Assembly: GCF_007874125.1 (NCBI RefSeq)
Contig: NZ_CP040128.1
Location: 4,216,001-4,280,000 of the forward strand
From: Noviherbaspirillum sp. UKPF54
GTDB lineage: Bacteria; Pseudomonadota; Gammaproteobacteria; Burkholderiales; Burkholderiaceae_D
DNA length: 64,000 nucleotides
Direction of reading: 5' to 3'
A program made the position numbers and the translations under genes. Below, piece by piece: positions 33,191 through 41,108 of this stretch (positions within the stretch are counted from its first letter, which is position 1; each line of letters begins with the position of its first letter). The notes under the pieces were generated by a model, which worked only from the letters and a program-made list of their open reading frames with translations, was not told the origin of the DNA and made no database searches.

Positions 33191-33204
33191 AGAACAGTCG
33201 TTCT
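33191..33204. promoter_or_regulatory. Short palindrome upstream of the thioesterase gene (candidate TetR-type operator)
   Basis: AGAAC-AGTC-GTTCT has 5-bp arms and lies 15 bp before the thioesterase start codon, in an AT-rich stretch. TetR/PsrA-like regulators of fatty acid genes bind similar sites. No such regulator is nearby, so this is weak. Confidence 0.25.
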
Positions 33205-33368
33205 ATTTTAGTGGAAAATATTTGTGCCCGCCTGGGGCTCGCGGCAAGGCGCTCTGGCGGAAAGCTGGAAGATGCTGTGAACCCGGCGGGGAGAAGGCCG
33301 CTATTGCAGCCTGGCGGGCGGTCGCGCATGCGCGCCGCCTTGTGGTCATGGAAACGTCGGCGCCGGTG

Positions 33369-33557
33369 TCAGCTTTCGTCCGGCTCCTGTTCGGGCGAAC
33401 GCAATTTCTGCATGTCTTCCCGGTTCAGCCGGTGCGGCCGGTGTGGATCCTCCATCGGTTCGTCTTCAGGCAGCAGGTGCTGGTCGCCCGATTTCTTTTG
33501 TTTCATATGATGTTCGGCAGATTGGACTCTGTTCCTGTTCGGAGTGGTCTGTGTCAT
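33369..33557 (-). CDS. Small hydrophilic hypothetical protein (62 aa)
   Basis: A 62-residue, strongly charged, probably disordered protein (MTQTTPNRNRVQSAEHHMKQ at the start, then acidic and His/Arg-rich). I know no family. An excellent ribosome site, AAGGAG six bases before the ATG, supports expression and sets the start; the longer frame upstream is spurious. It is a single gene between the thioesterase and a small membrane protein. Low complexity prevents any functional inference. Confidence 0.5.
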   Translation of the reverse strand: MTQTTPNRNRVQSAEHHMKQKKSGDQHLLPEDEPMEDPHRPHRLNREDMQKLRSPEQEPDES

Positions 33558-33774
33558 TGCAAACTCCTTGGCTTGACATGAAAAAGATCGGCGCAGACAA
33601 CAGCCCGCACCGCGACGCCGTCCGCGCTGTTTGCATCGGTGACATGCAGCGTAACGGCGTCGAATCGATGCGCGAGACCGCATCGTCGTCACTGCGTTGG
33701 CAGCTCATCAATTAGAGAGATCGCACTCTAGCGAGTTCGGCATTTACAGCATCTGCCGATGGCACAAGTCTGAA

Positions 33775-33966
33775 TCAGCGGGGGCCGCGGCGGAGTCTTT
33801 TCAGGAGCAAGACGCCTCCGATGAGAATGGGGAACAGGGGCAGCCACTGCCAGATGGTGTGGCGATCGAGCATGCCAATTCTTTCTAGCAACAGGACCAT
33901 GCCGACCAGGATCAAGATGAGCGGACCGAACAAGCCTCTGTTGCGCCGCGATGAGGTGCTTTCCAT
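33775..33966 (-). CDS. Two-helix membrane protein (LiaI/LiaF-like TM region, DUF5668-like)
   Basis: A 63-residue inner-membrane protein. A basic N-terminus (RRNRGLFGP) is followed by two transmembrane helices (LILILVGMVLLLERIG and WQWLPLFPILIGGVLLLKRL), the hairpin typical of the LiaI-LiaF-like transmembrane region. In larger proteins this hairpin precedes envelope-stress domains. Here it stands alone. A ribosome site AGAGGGA eight bases before the ATG at 33966 sets the start. The much longer open frame upstream has no such support and antisense character. It is close to other envelope genes. Confidence 0.65.
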   Translation of the reverse strand: MESTSSRRNRGLFGPLILILVGMVLLLERIGMLDRHTIWQWLPLFPILIGGVLLLKRLRRGPR

Positions 33967-34099
33967 GTCATTTTTCCCTCTTGAACGATATGCCGCAGGA
34001 TAAGCGGGCGGGCATGGCAGGGGAAGCGGGATGCGACGAAGCGTGGGCTTGCGGCTGCAAAACGCGGTTTCCCCGGCGCGAAACGGTGGGATGGAACGT

Positions 34100-34125
34100 A
34101 AAAAAGCCTGCGGCATGCCGCAGGC
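34100..34125 (-). terminator. Rho-independent terminator of the DUF4148 gene
   Basis: The perfect palindrome GCCTGCGGCATGCCGCAGGC (34106-34125) is followed on the minus strand by six U. It lies 67 bp after the stop of the gene at 34193-34651. Confidence 0.85.
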
Positions 34126-34192
34126 CAAATCCATAGCATATGGACGAGACAATCTGGCGGGCCGCATCCGCGCCGGCGCGGCCACGGGAAAA

Positions 34193-34651
34193 TCAGCGGC
34201 CGGAATAATCGGCTCCGCCGCGCCCTGCGCGAGCCGCGCGGATCGCTTCGGCACGGACTTCTTCGCGCGACCTGGTCGAGGCGACATTAGTGAACTCGAC
34301 ATATTCGGAACGTTGCTTCAGCTCGCCCTGCGCATAGGCTTGTTGCAATTCAGCACGCACTTCGGCCCGCGTCTTGCCGGAAACGATATGCGGCGCTTCG
34401 ACGTATTCGGTGCTGGCTGCCGGTTGCGATTGCGCCAGTTCTGCCTGTACTTCGGCGCGTGATCTGGTTGTCTGAATGTTTGTGAAATCCACGAATTCCT
34501 GGGTCTGTCCGACCTGCCCTTGGGCGCGAGCCTGGGCAATCTCGGCCCGAACCTCGGCGCGGGTCTTACCGGAGGTAGCGGTGTCGGCGGCAAAAGCGGC
34601 GGTCGAGGTGGCGATGATGGCTAAAGCGATACTGGTCATTGTGGCGTTCAT
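34193..34651 (-). CDS. DUF4148 repeat protein, exported
   Basis: A 152-residue exported protein. The signal peptide ends at AFAA (about residue 21). The mature part contains four copies of a TRAEVRAE-type repeat of about 30 residues: GKTRAEVRAEIAQA, TRSRAEVQAELAQ, GKTRAEVRAELQQA and TRSREEVRAEAIRA. Between the repeats are VDFTN/VEFTN and EYVEAPH. The family is common in Burkholderiales periplasm and has no established function. The repeats alternate GKTR and SRSR types, so a two-repeat unit has probably been duplicated. It is divergent from the HxlR regulator, with GCAAGT sites between them. Confidence 0.8.
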   Translation of the reverse strand: MNATMTSIALAIIATSTAAFAADTATSGKTRAEVRAEIAQARAQGQVGQTQEFVDFTNIQTTRSRAEVQAELAQSQPAASTEYVEAPHIVSGKTRAEVRAELQQAYAQGELKQRSEYVEFTNVASTRSREEVRAEAIRAARAGRGGADYSGR

Positions 34652-34740
34652 TTGAAATTCTCCATGGTCCGATTGATAGGCGGCAAGACATGCCGTAGCT
34701 GTGCCTTGGCACTAGCGCAGGGCGTCTTGCCGGGAGGCCG

Positions 34741-34804
34741 GCAAGTAACTTGCAAAATGCAAGTGATGATTGCATCATAAGCCAGTGACTTTTATTTTGC
34801 AAGT
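34741..34804. promoter_or_regulatory. Cluster of GCAAGT/ACTTGC half-sites (candidate HxlR operator)
   Basis: GCAAGT-A-ACTTGC (34741-34753) overlaps the perfect inverted repeat ACTTGCA-AAA-TGCAAGT (34748-34764), and a further GCAAGT (34799-34804) lies in the promoter spacer of the HxlR gene. Four half-sites in 64 bp between divergent genes suggest cooperative binding and autoregulation. Confidence 0.55.
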
Positions 34805-34813
34805 GAGTAGAAT
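34785..34813 (+). promoter_or_regulatory. Sigma-70 promoter of the HxlR-type regulator
   Basis: GTGACT (34785-34790, 4 of 6 to TTGACA), a 17-bp spacer and TAGAAT (34808-34813, 5 of 6), 8 bp before the ATG at 34822. The transcript would have almost no leader. One GCAAGT half-site lies in the spacer, where bound protein would block RNA polymerase. Confidence 0.5.
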
Positions 34814-34821
34814 GAATATTC

Positions 34822-35295
34822 ATGGAAAAACCGCTCAAATCTGTCGCGCCGTTGACTTGCCCGATCGTGCGTTCCGTCCGTCTGATCGGCGACGAATGGA
34901 TCTTGCTCGTGCTGCGTGCGCTGTTTCGCGGGCCGCAGCGTTTTGACGATTTGCAAGCCCTGACCGGGGCGGCGACCAATATCCTGACTGGCCGCTTGGC
35001 CCGCATGATCGAGGCCGGCCTGGTCACAAAAACCCCGTACCAGGAACGGCCCGTGCGCTACAGGTACGCCCTGACGGACAGTGGACTTGGCCTGTTTCCG
35101 GTGGTGCTGGAGCTGATGCGTTATGGAAATGAATGGCTGCCAGCCAAGGATGCGCCGCCGCTGCGCTTGCGCCACCTCGACTGCGGCAAATTGTCATGGC
35201 CCGGCCAGACCTGCTCCGAATGCGGCGCGCCCCTGACCATCAGGAACGTGCGGCTGGAAGACGACGTGCAGGATGGCGTTGCACCGGACAGATGA
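34822..35295 (+). CDS. HxlR-family transcriptional regulator
   Basis: A 157-residue winged-helix regulator. CPIVRSVRLIGDEWILLVLRALFRGPQRFDDLQ and NILTGRLARMIEAGLVTK are the HxlR DNA-binding core (about 13-75), with the usual sensor Cys at position 13. After the wing (RPVRYRYALTDSG) a C-terminal extension (about 110-157) holds HLDCGK and CSECGAPL. These give four cysteines, counting DCGK and CSEC, that may bind zinc or sense redox, a feature of one HxlR subgroup. It probably represses itself and the divergent DUF4148 gene through the GCAAGT sites. Confidence 0.88.
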   Translation: MEKPLKSVAPLTCPIVRSVRLIGDEWILLVLRALFRGPQRFDDLQALTGAATNILTGRLARMIEAGLVTKTPYQERPVRYRYALTDSGLGLFPVVLELMRYGNEWLPAKDAPPLRLRHLDCGKLSWPGQTCSECGAPLTIRNVRLEDDVQDGVAPDR

Positions 35296-35444
35296 GGCTC
35301 GGCGCCCGGTTCCGCTTGCCTGTCGTTCCGTGACAACGCACAACACTATGCAACGATAAGCATGCGGCGCCAGCCGGTGGGTCTGTTGTTGCGTCGCAGC
35401 AAATGCTAGAATCTGCGCAGTCTCAACCATCCGGGGAATGCCGC

Positions 35445-36215
35445 ATGAAGCGCGTGATTTTCAATCAAAAGGGCGGGGTCGGGAAATCGACGATTGCGGT
35501 CAACCTGGCGGCGATCGCAGCTTCGCACGGCAGGAAAACGCTGCTCATCGACCTCGACCCGCAGTGCAATTCCAGTCGCTACCTGCTGGGCGGCGCGGCA
35601 GCGGAAGCCAAGCCCACCCTGGCCGACTACTTCGAGCAGACGCTCAACTTCATCTTCTACCCGAAACCGGCCGGTGCCTTCGTGCATGGCACCGCTTTCG
35701 ACGGCCTGTCGCTCATCCCGTCGCACCCGGCCATCGGCGAGCTGCAATCCAAGCTGGAGTCGCGCCACAAGATCTACAAGCTGCGCGACATGCTCAATGA
35801 ATTGGCGAAGGAATACGACGAGATCTACCTCGACACGCCGCCGGCCTACAACATCTTCACCCAGTCGGCGCTGATCGCGGCCGACAGCTGCCTGATCCCG
35901 TTCGACTGCGACGATTTCTCGCGCCAAGCGCTTTACACCCTGATGCAGAACGTGCAGGAGATCAAGGCGGACCATAACCCGCAACTGGAAGTCGAAGGCA
36001 TCGTAGTCAACCAGTTCGTCGCGCGTGCCAGCCTGCCGCAGCGCTTGGTCGACGAGCTGAAGGCGGAAGGCTTGCCGGTCTTCGACAGCAAGATCTCCAG
36101 CTCGGTCAAGATCCGCGAATCGCACGAGCGCGGTTTGCCGATGATTCACTTGGATGCGCGCCATAAGCTGAGCCGGGAATATCTCGCCCTGTATGAGGAG
36201 CTGCAGGCGGCATAA
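35445..36215 (+). CDS. ParA-family ATPase (orphan)
   Basis: A 256-residue deviant Walker ATPase. The P-loop KGGVGKST (about 9-16) has the signature second Lys. DLDPQCNSS is the Walker A' region and YLDTPPAYN the Walker B region. SRQALYTLMQNVQEIK and VNQFVARASLPQRLVDEL follow. ParA proteins form nucleotide-dependent dimers on DNA and position plasmids, chromosomes or protein clusters. No ParB-like gene is adjacent, so this is an orphan like those that place chemosensory or other complexes. The start at 35445 has GGGGA upstream. Neighbours on both sides appear unrelated. Confidence 0.85.
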   Translation: MKRVIFNQKGGVGKSTIAVNLAAIAASHGRKTLLIDLDPQCNSSRYLLGGAAAEAKPTLADYFEQTLNFIFYPKPAGAFVHGTAFDGLSLIPSHPAIGELQSKLESRHKIYKLRDMLNELAKEYDEIYLDTPPAYNIFTQSALIAADSCLIPFDCDDFSRQALYTLMQNVQEIKADHNPQLEVEGIVVNQFVARASLPQRLVDELKAEGLPVFDSKISSSVKIRESHERGLPMIHLDARHKLSREYLALYEELQAA

Positions 36216-36349
36216 GCCGCAGGGCCGCTTTCCTTTTCATCCCATCCCGATCCGAACCGGCATAAGTCTGTGCAATGTCATTCATTGCATGTTGTCGGTC
36301 TGTTAACGTCTTGCTGATGACTTGAAATCAGCCTTGGGAGGGGCGTCTC

Positions 36350-37081
36350 ATGGAGAAAAGACTGCTGGCTGGCGCATGCCTGTTTGCCGCAATATTGGCC
36401 GCCTGCGGCGGCGGAGGCGGCGATGCACCGGCCGATGCCAAGACAAGCACGGAGCCGACATCAACGGTGGCGCCAGCCGAATTTGCGACGCGTGCAACCA
36501 GGCAGGGCGACGAGCGCGTGTATGAAATTGTCGAGCGATACAGCGATAACGCCACGCTGACATATACCAGAAGGATGGTGCAGACCATGCTGAATGCCGA
36601 CCGCTCCGGGGAGCGGCAAACCTTCGACGACAACAACACCCTGCTGCAAAGCCTGCGTTACGACGCCCAGGGCATCCGCTCCGTCACCTATTACCCCTCG
36701 GGATTCACCTGCAGCCCCAACGTGGTGCTGAACAGTTTCCCCGACACTCTCAGGATCGGGCAGGCGATCGAAAACAAATACACCGACAGCTGCTCGAACG
36801 GTTATGCGTTCAATACCGAGGAGGCGGCGACGGTCGCGGCCGCCGAACAAATCGACGTGCGCGGCATCACCTACAAGGCGGTCAAGGAAACGGCCACGGT
36901 CAGCATCGAGCGGACTGCGCCTGGCGAAAACTTCAAGTACGCCGTCAGCGAATCGATCTGGATCGATCCGGTCCTGGGACTGACGGTGAAGGAAACGGTG
37001 AATTTCAGCTATCCGGTGCCGCCGGCCGGCACCTACCTGGTCGCATCGACCAGATCGCTGGTGAACTACGTGAACAAGTAA
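36350..37081 (+). CDS. Hypothetical lipoprotein
   Basis: A 243-residue lipoprotein. The signal peptide ends in the lipobox ILAAC (Cys19) followed by five Gly and a Pro/Ala/Thr spacer. The mature domain (about 50-243) is beta-rich with no known motif. Two Cys (GFTCSP and DSCSNGY) may form a disulfide. It starts 14 bp after a GGGAGG-type ribosome site, so the spacing is on the long side. The gene is convergent with the large acetyltransferase gene, and a GC-rich hairpin without a U run lies between the stops. Confidence 0.65.
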   Translation: MEKRLLAGACLFAAILAACGGGGGDAPADAKTSTEPTSTVAPAEFATRATRQGDERVYEIVERYSDNATLTYTRRMVQTMLNADRSGERQTFDDNNTLLQSLRYDAQGIRSVTYYPSGFTCSPNVVLNSFPDTLRIGQAIENKYTDSCSNGYAFNTEEAATVAAAEQIDVRGITYKAVKETATVSIERTAPGENFKYAVSESIWIDPVLGLTVKETVNFSYPVPPAGTYLVASTRSLVNYVNK

Positions 37082-37138
37082 CCGGACAGCCGGGGCGCGT
37101 GCGGCAGATGTGACAGGCGCCGCGCCCGGGCCGCACGC

Positions 37139-39817
37139 CTACAGCGCGCGCACGCACAGCCTGAAGTCCGGATCGTCCTCGTAGCGCTTGATCTCGAAAT
37201 CCAGGCTCTTCATCAGCTTGAGCATGGTGGTGTTGTTGGTCAGTACCAAGCCTTCGATGTACGCCAGGCCCTTGCTGCGCGCCACGTCCATGATCGACAG
37301 CATCAGGCGCGACCCCATGCCCTGGCCACTGAAATCGTCGGCTATCGCCAGCGAAAACTCGCAGGTGCTCAGGTCCGGGTTGGTGACGTAGCGTGACACG
37401 CCGATGATGCGTTCGGTCTCGGTGAAGCCGCCGTCCTCGGTCGGCACGCGCTGACAGTGCACGGCGACCAGGGCCATTTCGCGGTCATAGTCGATGAGCG
37501 TGAAGCGCGCCAGCATCTTGACCGACAATTCCCGCATCGACGACACGAAGCGGAAGTAGCGGCTTTGCGGCGACATGGCGCGCACGAAATCCTGCAGCAT
37601 CTGCGCGTCATCGGGGCGGATCGGACGCACGTTGTAATGGCCGCCGCCGCGCAGCTGCCATTCCTGCGCATAGTCGGCCGGATACGGCAGGATCGCGAGG
37701 TGGTGGTAGTTGTCGGCGCCGCCCGCCGCGTGATCGATCACGATGCGCGCATCCACCGCCAGGGCGCCATTGGCGTCGACGATGACCGGGTTGATGTCCA
37801 TCTCGCGCAGCTGCGGCAGCGCGCACACCATTTCCGACACGCGCAGCAGGATCTGCTCGATCGCTTCACGGTCGGCCGGCGGCGCGCCGCGCCATGCGTC
37901 GAGCGTTTCGGCACAGCGCGCGCGGTCGATCAGGCGTTGCGCGAGGAACTGGTTCAGCGGCGGCAGTTCGATGGCGCGGTCGGCAATCAGCTCGATCATG
38001 GTGCCGCCGGCGCCGAACGAGATCACCGGGCCGAACGGCTGGTCGGTCGATACGCCGATGAACAGCTCGCGCCCGGACGTCTTGCCCGACATGTTTTGCA
38101 CCGTCACGCCGTTGATGCGCGCCTCGGGGCACAGGCGCGCGACAGTGGCCATCATGTCCTGCCAAGCGTCGCGCACCGCCGCGCCGTTCTGCAAATTCAG
38201 CACCACGCCGTGCACGTCGGACTTGTGCGAGATATCGGGCGAATCGATCTTCAGCGCCACCGGGTAGCCAAGCTGGTTAGCCACCAGCATTGCCTCGTTG
38301 GCCGAGCGCGCCAGGATGGTCTTCGTCACCGGGATATGGAAGGCCGACAGGAGCGCCTTCGATTCCATTTCGGTCAGCACCTTGCGGCGTTCGGCCAGCA
38401 CGCTCTCGATCAGGATGCGCGCGCCTTCCAAATCCGGCTTGGCCAGTTGCGACAGCGGCGGCGGGGTCTGATGCAGCAGCTGCTGGTTCTGGTGGAACGA
38501 GGCGATATTGAAGAAGGCGCCGACCGCCGCTTCCGGCGTGCGGAAAGTGGGAATCGCCGCGTTGTTCAGAATGACGCGCGCGGCGGCGACTTGATTATCG
38601 CCCATCCAGCAGGTGATCAGCGGCTTGCCCACGTTCGGATGCAGTTCGGCCAGCGTCTGCGCGACCATGGCGGAATCGATGCCCGGCTTGGGAGACAGGA
38701 TCACCAGGATGCCGTCCACGTTCTTGCTGGCGGCGCAGGCAGTAATGGCGGCACGGTAGTGGCCGGCTTCGGCATCTTCTGCCAGGTCGAGCAGCGCTGA
38801 CAGGCTGGCCAGCGGCGACAACTGCGGCTTGAGCTCGGCGCAGCCTTCCGGCGACAGCGTCGCCAGTTCCAGGCCGAGCGCGTCGGCCCAGTCCGCGGCC
38901 AGCACGCCCGGGCCGCCGCCGTTGGTGATGATCGCCAGACGCTTGCCGACCGGCAGAAAGCGCGAGGCCAGGCATTTGGCTGCCGAAAAAAGCTGCACGA
39001 AGGAGCGCACGCGCACCGCGCCGGCGCGCTGCAGCGCCGCGTCGAACACGTCGTCGCTGCCGACGATGGTGCCGGAGTGAGTGAGCGCTGCCTTCGACCC
39101 GGCCGGCTTGCGGCCGGCTTTGAGCACGATCACCGGTTTCGCATTGGCGGCGGCGCGCAGCGCGCTCATGAAGCGGCGCGCATTGCGGATGCCTTCCAGG
39201 TAGACCACGATGCTTTGCGTGCCGCGGTCGTCAGCCAGGAAGTCGAGCACCTGCGCGATGTCGACGGCGGTGTTGGGGCCGAGCGACACCACATGGGAAA
39301 AGCCGACCTTGTTCTTGACCGCCCAGTCGAGGATCGACGCGGTCAGCGCGCCCGACTGCGATACCAGCGCGAGCGATCCTTCCTGCGCCATCGGGCCGAG
39401 CACGCTGGCGTTGAGGCGCTGGCGCGGACGCTGGAAGCCGGCGCTGTTGGGGCCGAGCAGGTAGATGCCGTGGCGGCGCGCGATCGTATGCAGCTCGGCA
39501 CCCAGGGCGGCGTCCACGCCGGAGGAAATGATCAGCGCAGCCTTGCTCTGGATGCGGCCGGCCACCTCCAGCGCCGCGACCAGCTGCTCGCTGGGCAGGG
39601 CGATGATGGCCAGGTCCGAGCGTGATTGCGCCAGTTCGCTTAGGGTGCCGGTCATGCCGATGTCGAGATAGGTGACCGGCCCGGCGAAACCGCCTTCGCG
39701 CAATTGTTCCACCACCAGGCGCGCCTGCGCGCTCTGCGTGTCGGGCATTTCCGGATTGCCGGCGAACACGACAATCGAGCGGGGGGAAAAGAGTGGAGTT
39801 AGATAGTGCTTGTCCAT
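37139..39817 (-). CDS. Protein lysine acetyltransferase with acyl-CoA synthetase-like (NDP-forming) domain, Pat type
   Basis: An 892-residue cytosolic protein. A CoA-binding domain (about 10-130, IVVFAGNPE and GPNSAGFQRP), a succinyl-CoA ligase-like domain (about 150-460, with LTHSGTIVGSDD) and an ATP-grasp domain (about 480-700, VALKIDSPDISHKSDVHGV) precede a C-terminal GNAT domain (about 725-890, FSGQGMGSRLMLSIMD is the acetyl-CoA loop). This is the layout of Pat/YfiQ enzymes, which acetylate acetyl-CoA synthetase and other proteins. Cyclic nucleotide or acetyl-CoA control is known for relatives but cannot be seen here. The next gene downstream on the strand is an HDAC-type deacetylase at 39954-40880, upstream of it in transcription order. 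Confidence 0.9.
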   Translation of the reverse strand: MDKHYLTPLFSPRSIVVFAGNPEMPDTQSAQARLVVEQLREGGFAGPVTYLDIGMTGTLSELAQSRSDLAIIALPSEQLVAALEVAGRIQSKAALIISSGVDAALGAELHTIARRHGIYLLGPNSAGFQRPRQRLNASVLGPMAQEGSLALVSQSGALTASILDWAVKNKVGFSHVVSLGPNTAVDIAQVLDFLADDRGTQSIVVYLEGIRNARRFMSALRAAANAKPVIVLKAGRKPAGSKAALTHSGTIVGSDDVFDAALQRAGAVRVRSFVQLFSAAKCLASRFLPVGKRLAIITNGGGPGVLAADWADALGLELATLSPEGCAELKPQLSPLASLSALLDLAEDAEAGHYRAAITACAASKNVDGILVILSPKPGIDSAMVAQTLAELHPNVGKPLITCWMGDNQVAAARVILNNAAIPTFRTPEAAVGAFFNIASFHQNQQLLHQTPPPLSQLAKPDLEGARILIESVLAERRKVLTEMESKALLSAFHIPVTKTILARSANEAMLVANQLGYPVALKIDSPDISHKSDVHGVVLNLQNGAAVRDAWQDMMATVARLCPEARINGVTVQNMSGKTSGRELFIGVSTDQPFGPVISFGAGGTMIELIADRAIELPPLNQFLAQRLIDRARCAETLDAWRGAPPADREAIEQILLRVSEMVCALPQLREMDINPVIVDANGALAVDARIVIDHAAGGADNYHHLAILPYPADYAQEWQLRGGGHYNVRPIRPDDAQMLQDFVRAMSPQSRYFRFVSSMRELSVKMLARFTLIDYDREMALVAVHCQRVPTEDGGFTETERIIGVSRYVTNPDLSTCEFSLAIADDFSGQGMGSRLMLSIMDVARSKGLAYIEGLVLTNNTTMLKLMKSLDFEIKRYEDDPDFRLCVRAL

Positions 39818-39953
39818 GTTGGCTAATCGTCAATCGTTGTCTTGTTTTGGCCGTCACCGATGCAAGTAACGGGCCATACATTTGCCTCCGCCAACCGGAT
39901 AGCGTTCTTGTCACGGGTCTGTTGCCCGCTTATACATTTACATTTGATCGACG

Positions 39954-40880
39954 TCAGTCGGCGCCGATCAATACCTTGACGTGTGCCGCCACACTGCGTG
40001 CCAGCGGCGACATGACATAGCCGCCTTCCAGGCAGGACACGACGCGTCCCTGCGCATGGCGCCGCGCGACCTGCATGACCTGCCGCGTCACCCATTCGTA
40101 ATCGGCTTCGACCAGGCCCAGGTTGCCCATGTCGTCCTCGCGGTGGCCGTCGAAGCCGGCCGAGATGAAGATCATCTGCGGACGGAACATGTCAAGCGCG
40201 GGCAGCCAGTGCTCCGTCACCCCGGCGCGGAATGCCTCGCCGCCCGAGTGCGGCGCCAGCCCGACATTGATCATGTTCGGCCCGCGCGGAACGGCGCCGC
40301 GATACGGATACAGGTTCTTTTCGAAGGTCGAACACATCAGCACGCGCACATCATCGTACAGGATATCTTCGCTGCCGTTGCCGTGATGGACGTCGAAATC
40401 GACCAGCGCCACGCGCTCCAGCCCGTGCACGTCAAGCGCGTGGCGGATGCCGACGGCGACGTTGTTGAAGAAGCAAAAGCCGCCGGCCGCGTTGCGCTCG
40501 GCATGGTGTCCCGGCGGGCGCACGTTACAGAAGGCGACCGCCGCCTTGCGCTGCACCACCAGGTCGGTGGCGAGCACCGCCGCGCCGGCTGCGCGCAGGG
40601 CGGCCAGATAGGTGTAGCGGTTCATCCAGGTGTCGGGATCGACTTGCGCATAACCTTCGCCCGGCGTCATGTTCGCGATCTCGCGCACATACGACAGCGA
40701 ATGGGCGCGCGCGAGCTGTTCTTCAGACGCCAGCGGCGCGTCATACGGCTGCATGTAATCGAGCAGGCCCTTGATCAGCAGGTGGTCGCTGATGGCGCCG
40801 ATGCGTTCCGGGCACTCCGGGTGGTGTTCACCCATGTCGTGTCGCACGCAGTCGCTATGCGAAATATAGGCAGGCAGCAT
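39954..40880 (-). CDS. Histone-deacetylase-family protein (AcuC/acetylpolyamine amidohydrolase-like)
   Basis: A 308-residue zinc-dependent deacetylase. The sequence RPPGHHAE (catalytic His pair, about 140) and DFDVHHGNG (zinc Asp and His, about 178) define the family. STFEKNLYPY, SAGFDGHRED (second zinc Asp) and LEGGY complete the site. Class II HDAC-like proteins of this kind remove acetyl groups from lysines or from acetylpolyamines. It is read just before the Pat-type gene on the same strand with a 136-bp gap, which suggests a reversible acetylation module. A weak GGAGA ribosome site precedes the ATG. Confidence 0.9.
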   Translation of the reverse strand: MLPAYISHSDCVRHDMGEHHPECPERIGAISDHLLIKGLLDYMQPYDAPLASEEQLARAHSLSYVREIANMTPGEGYAQVDPDTWMNRYTYLAALRAAGAAVLATDLVVQRKAAVAFCNVRPPGHHAERNAAGGFCFFNNVAVGIRHALDVHGLERVALVDFDVHHGNGSEDILYDDVRVLMCSTFEKNLYPYRGAVPRGPNMINVGLAPHSGGEAFRAGVTEHWLPALDMFRPQMIFISAGFDGHREDDMGNLGLVEADYEWVTRQVMQVARRHAQGRVVSCLEGGYVMSPLARSVAAHVKVLIGAD

Positions 40881-41108
40881 GCGCGCTCGCTCTCCATCGG
40901 TTCGGCGGAATTGGGAATGGCATCGAGCACTGCGCCTGCCGGCAGCCAACGATGCCGCAGCATCCTGCGGCAGGTCGGTTCGGCGAGCGCGACCGACGCC
41001 GCAAATACGGCTTGTCAGTGCATCCTCGCCGGATGGTAGAGGGGTTTATTTTATGTTTCCCTGCGGTAAATCAATTTTTACAAGAATTTTCATGGTTGGA
41101 AAACCGGT

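Noticed and set aside
34031..34462. 143-residue plus-strand frame over the DUF4148 gene
   Set aside because: Antisense to a signal-peptide protein with clear repeats; the frame has no start context.
37457..38800. 447-residue frame antisense to the Pat-type gene
   Set aside because: His/Arg/Gln bias and no recognisable domain; the Pat frame is complete and conserved.
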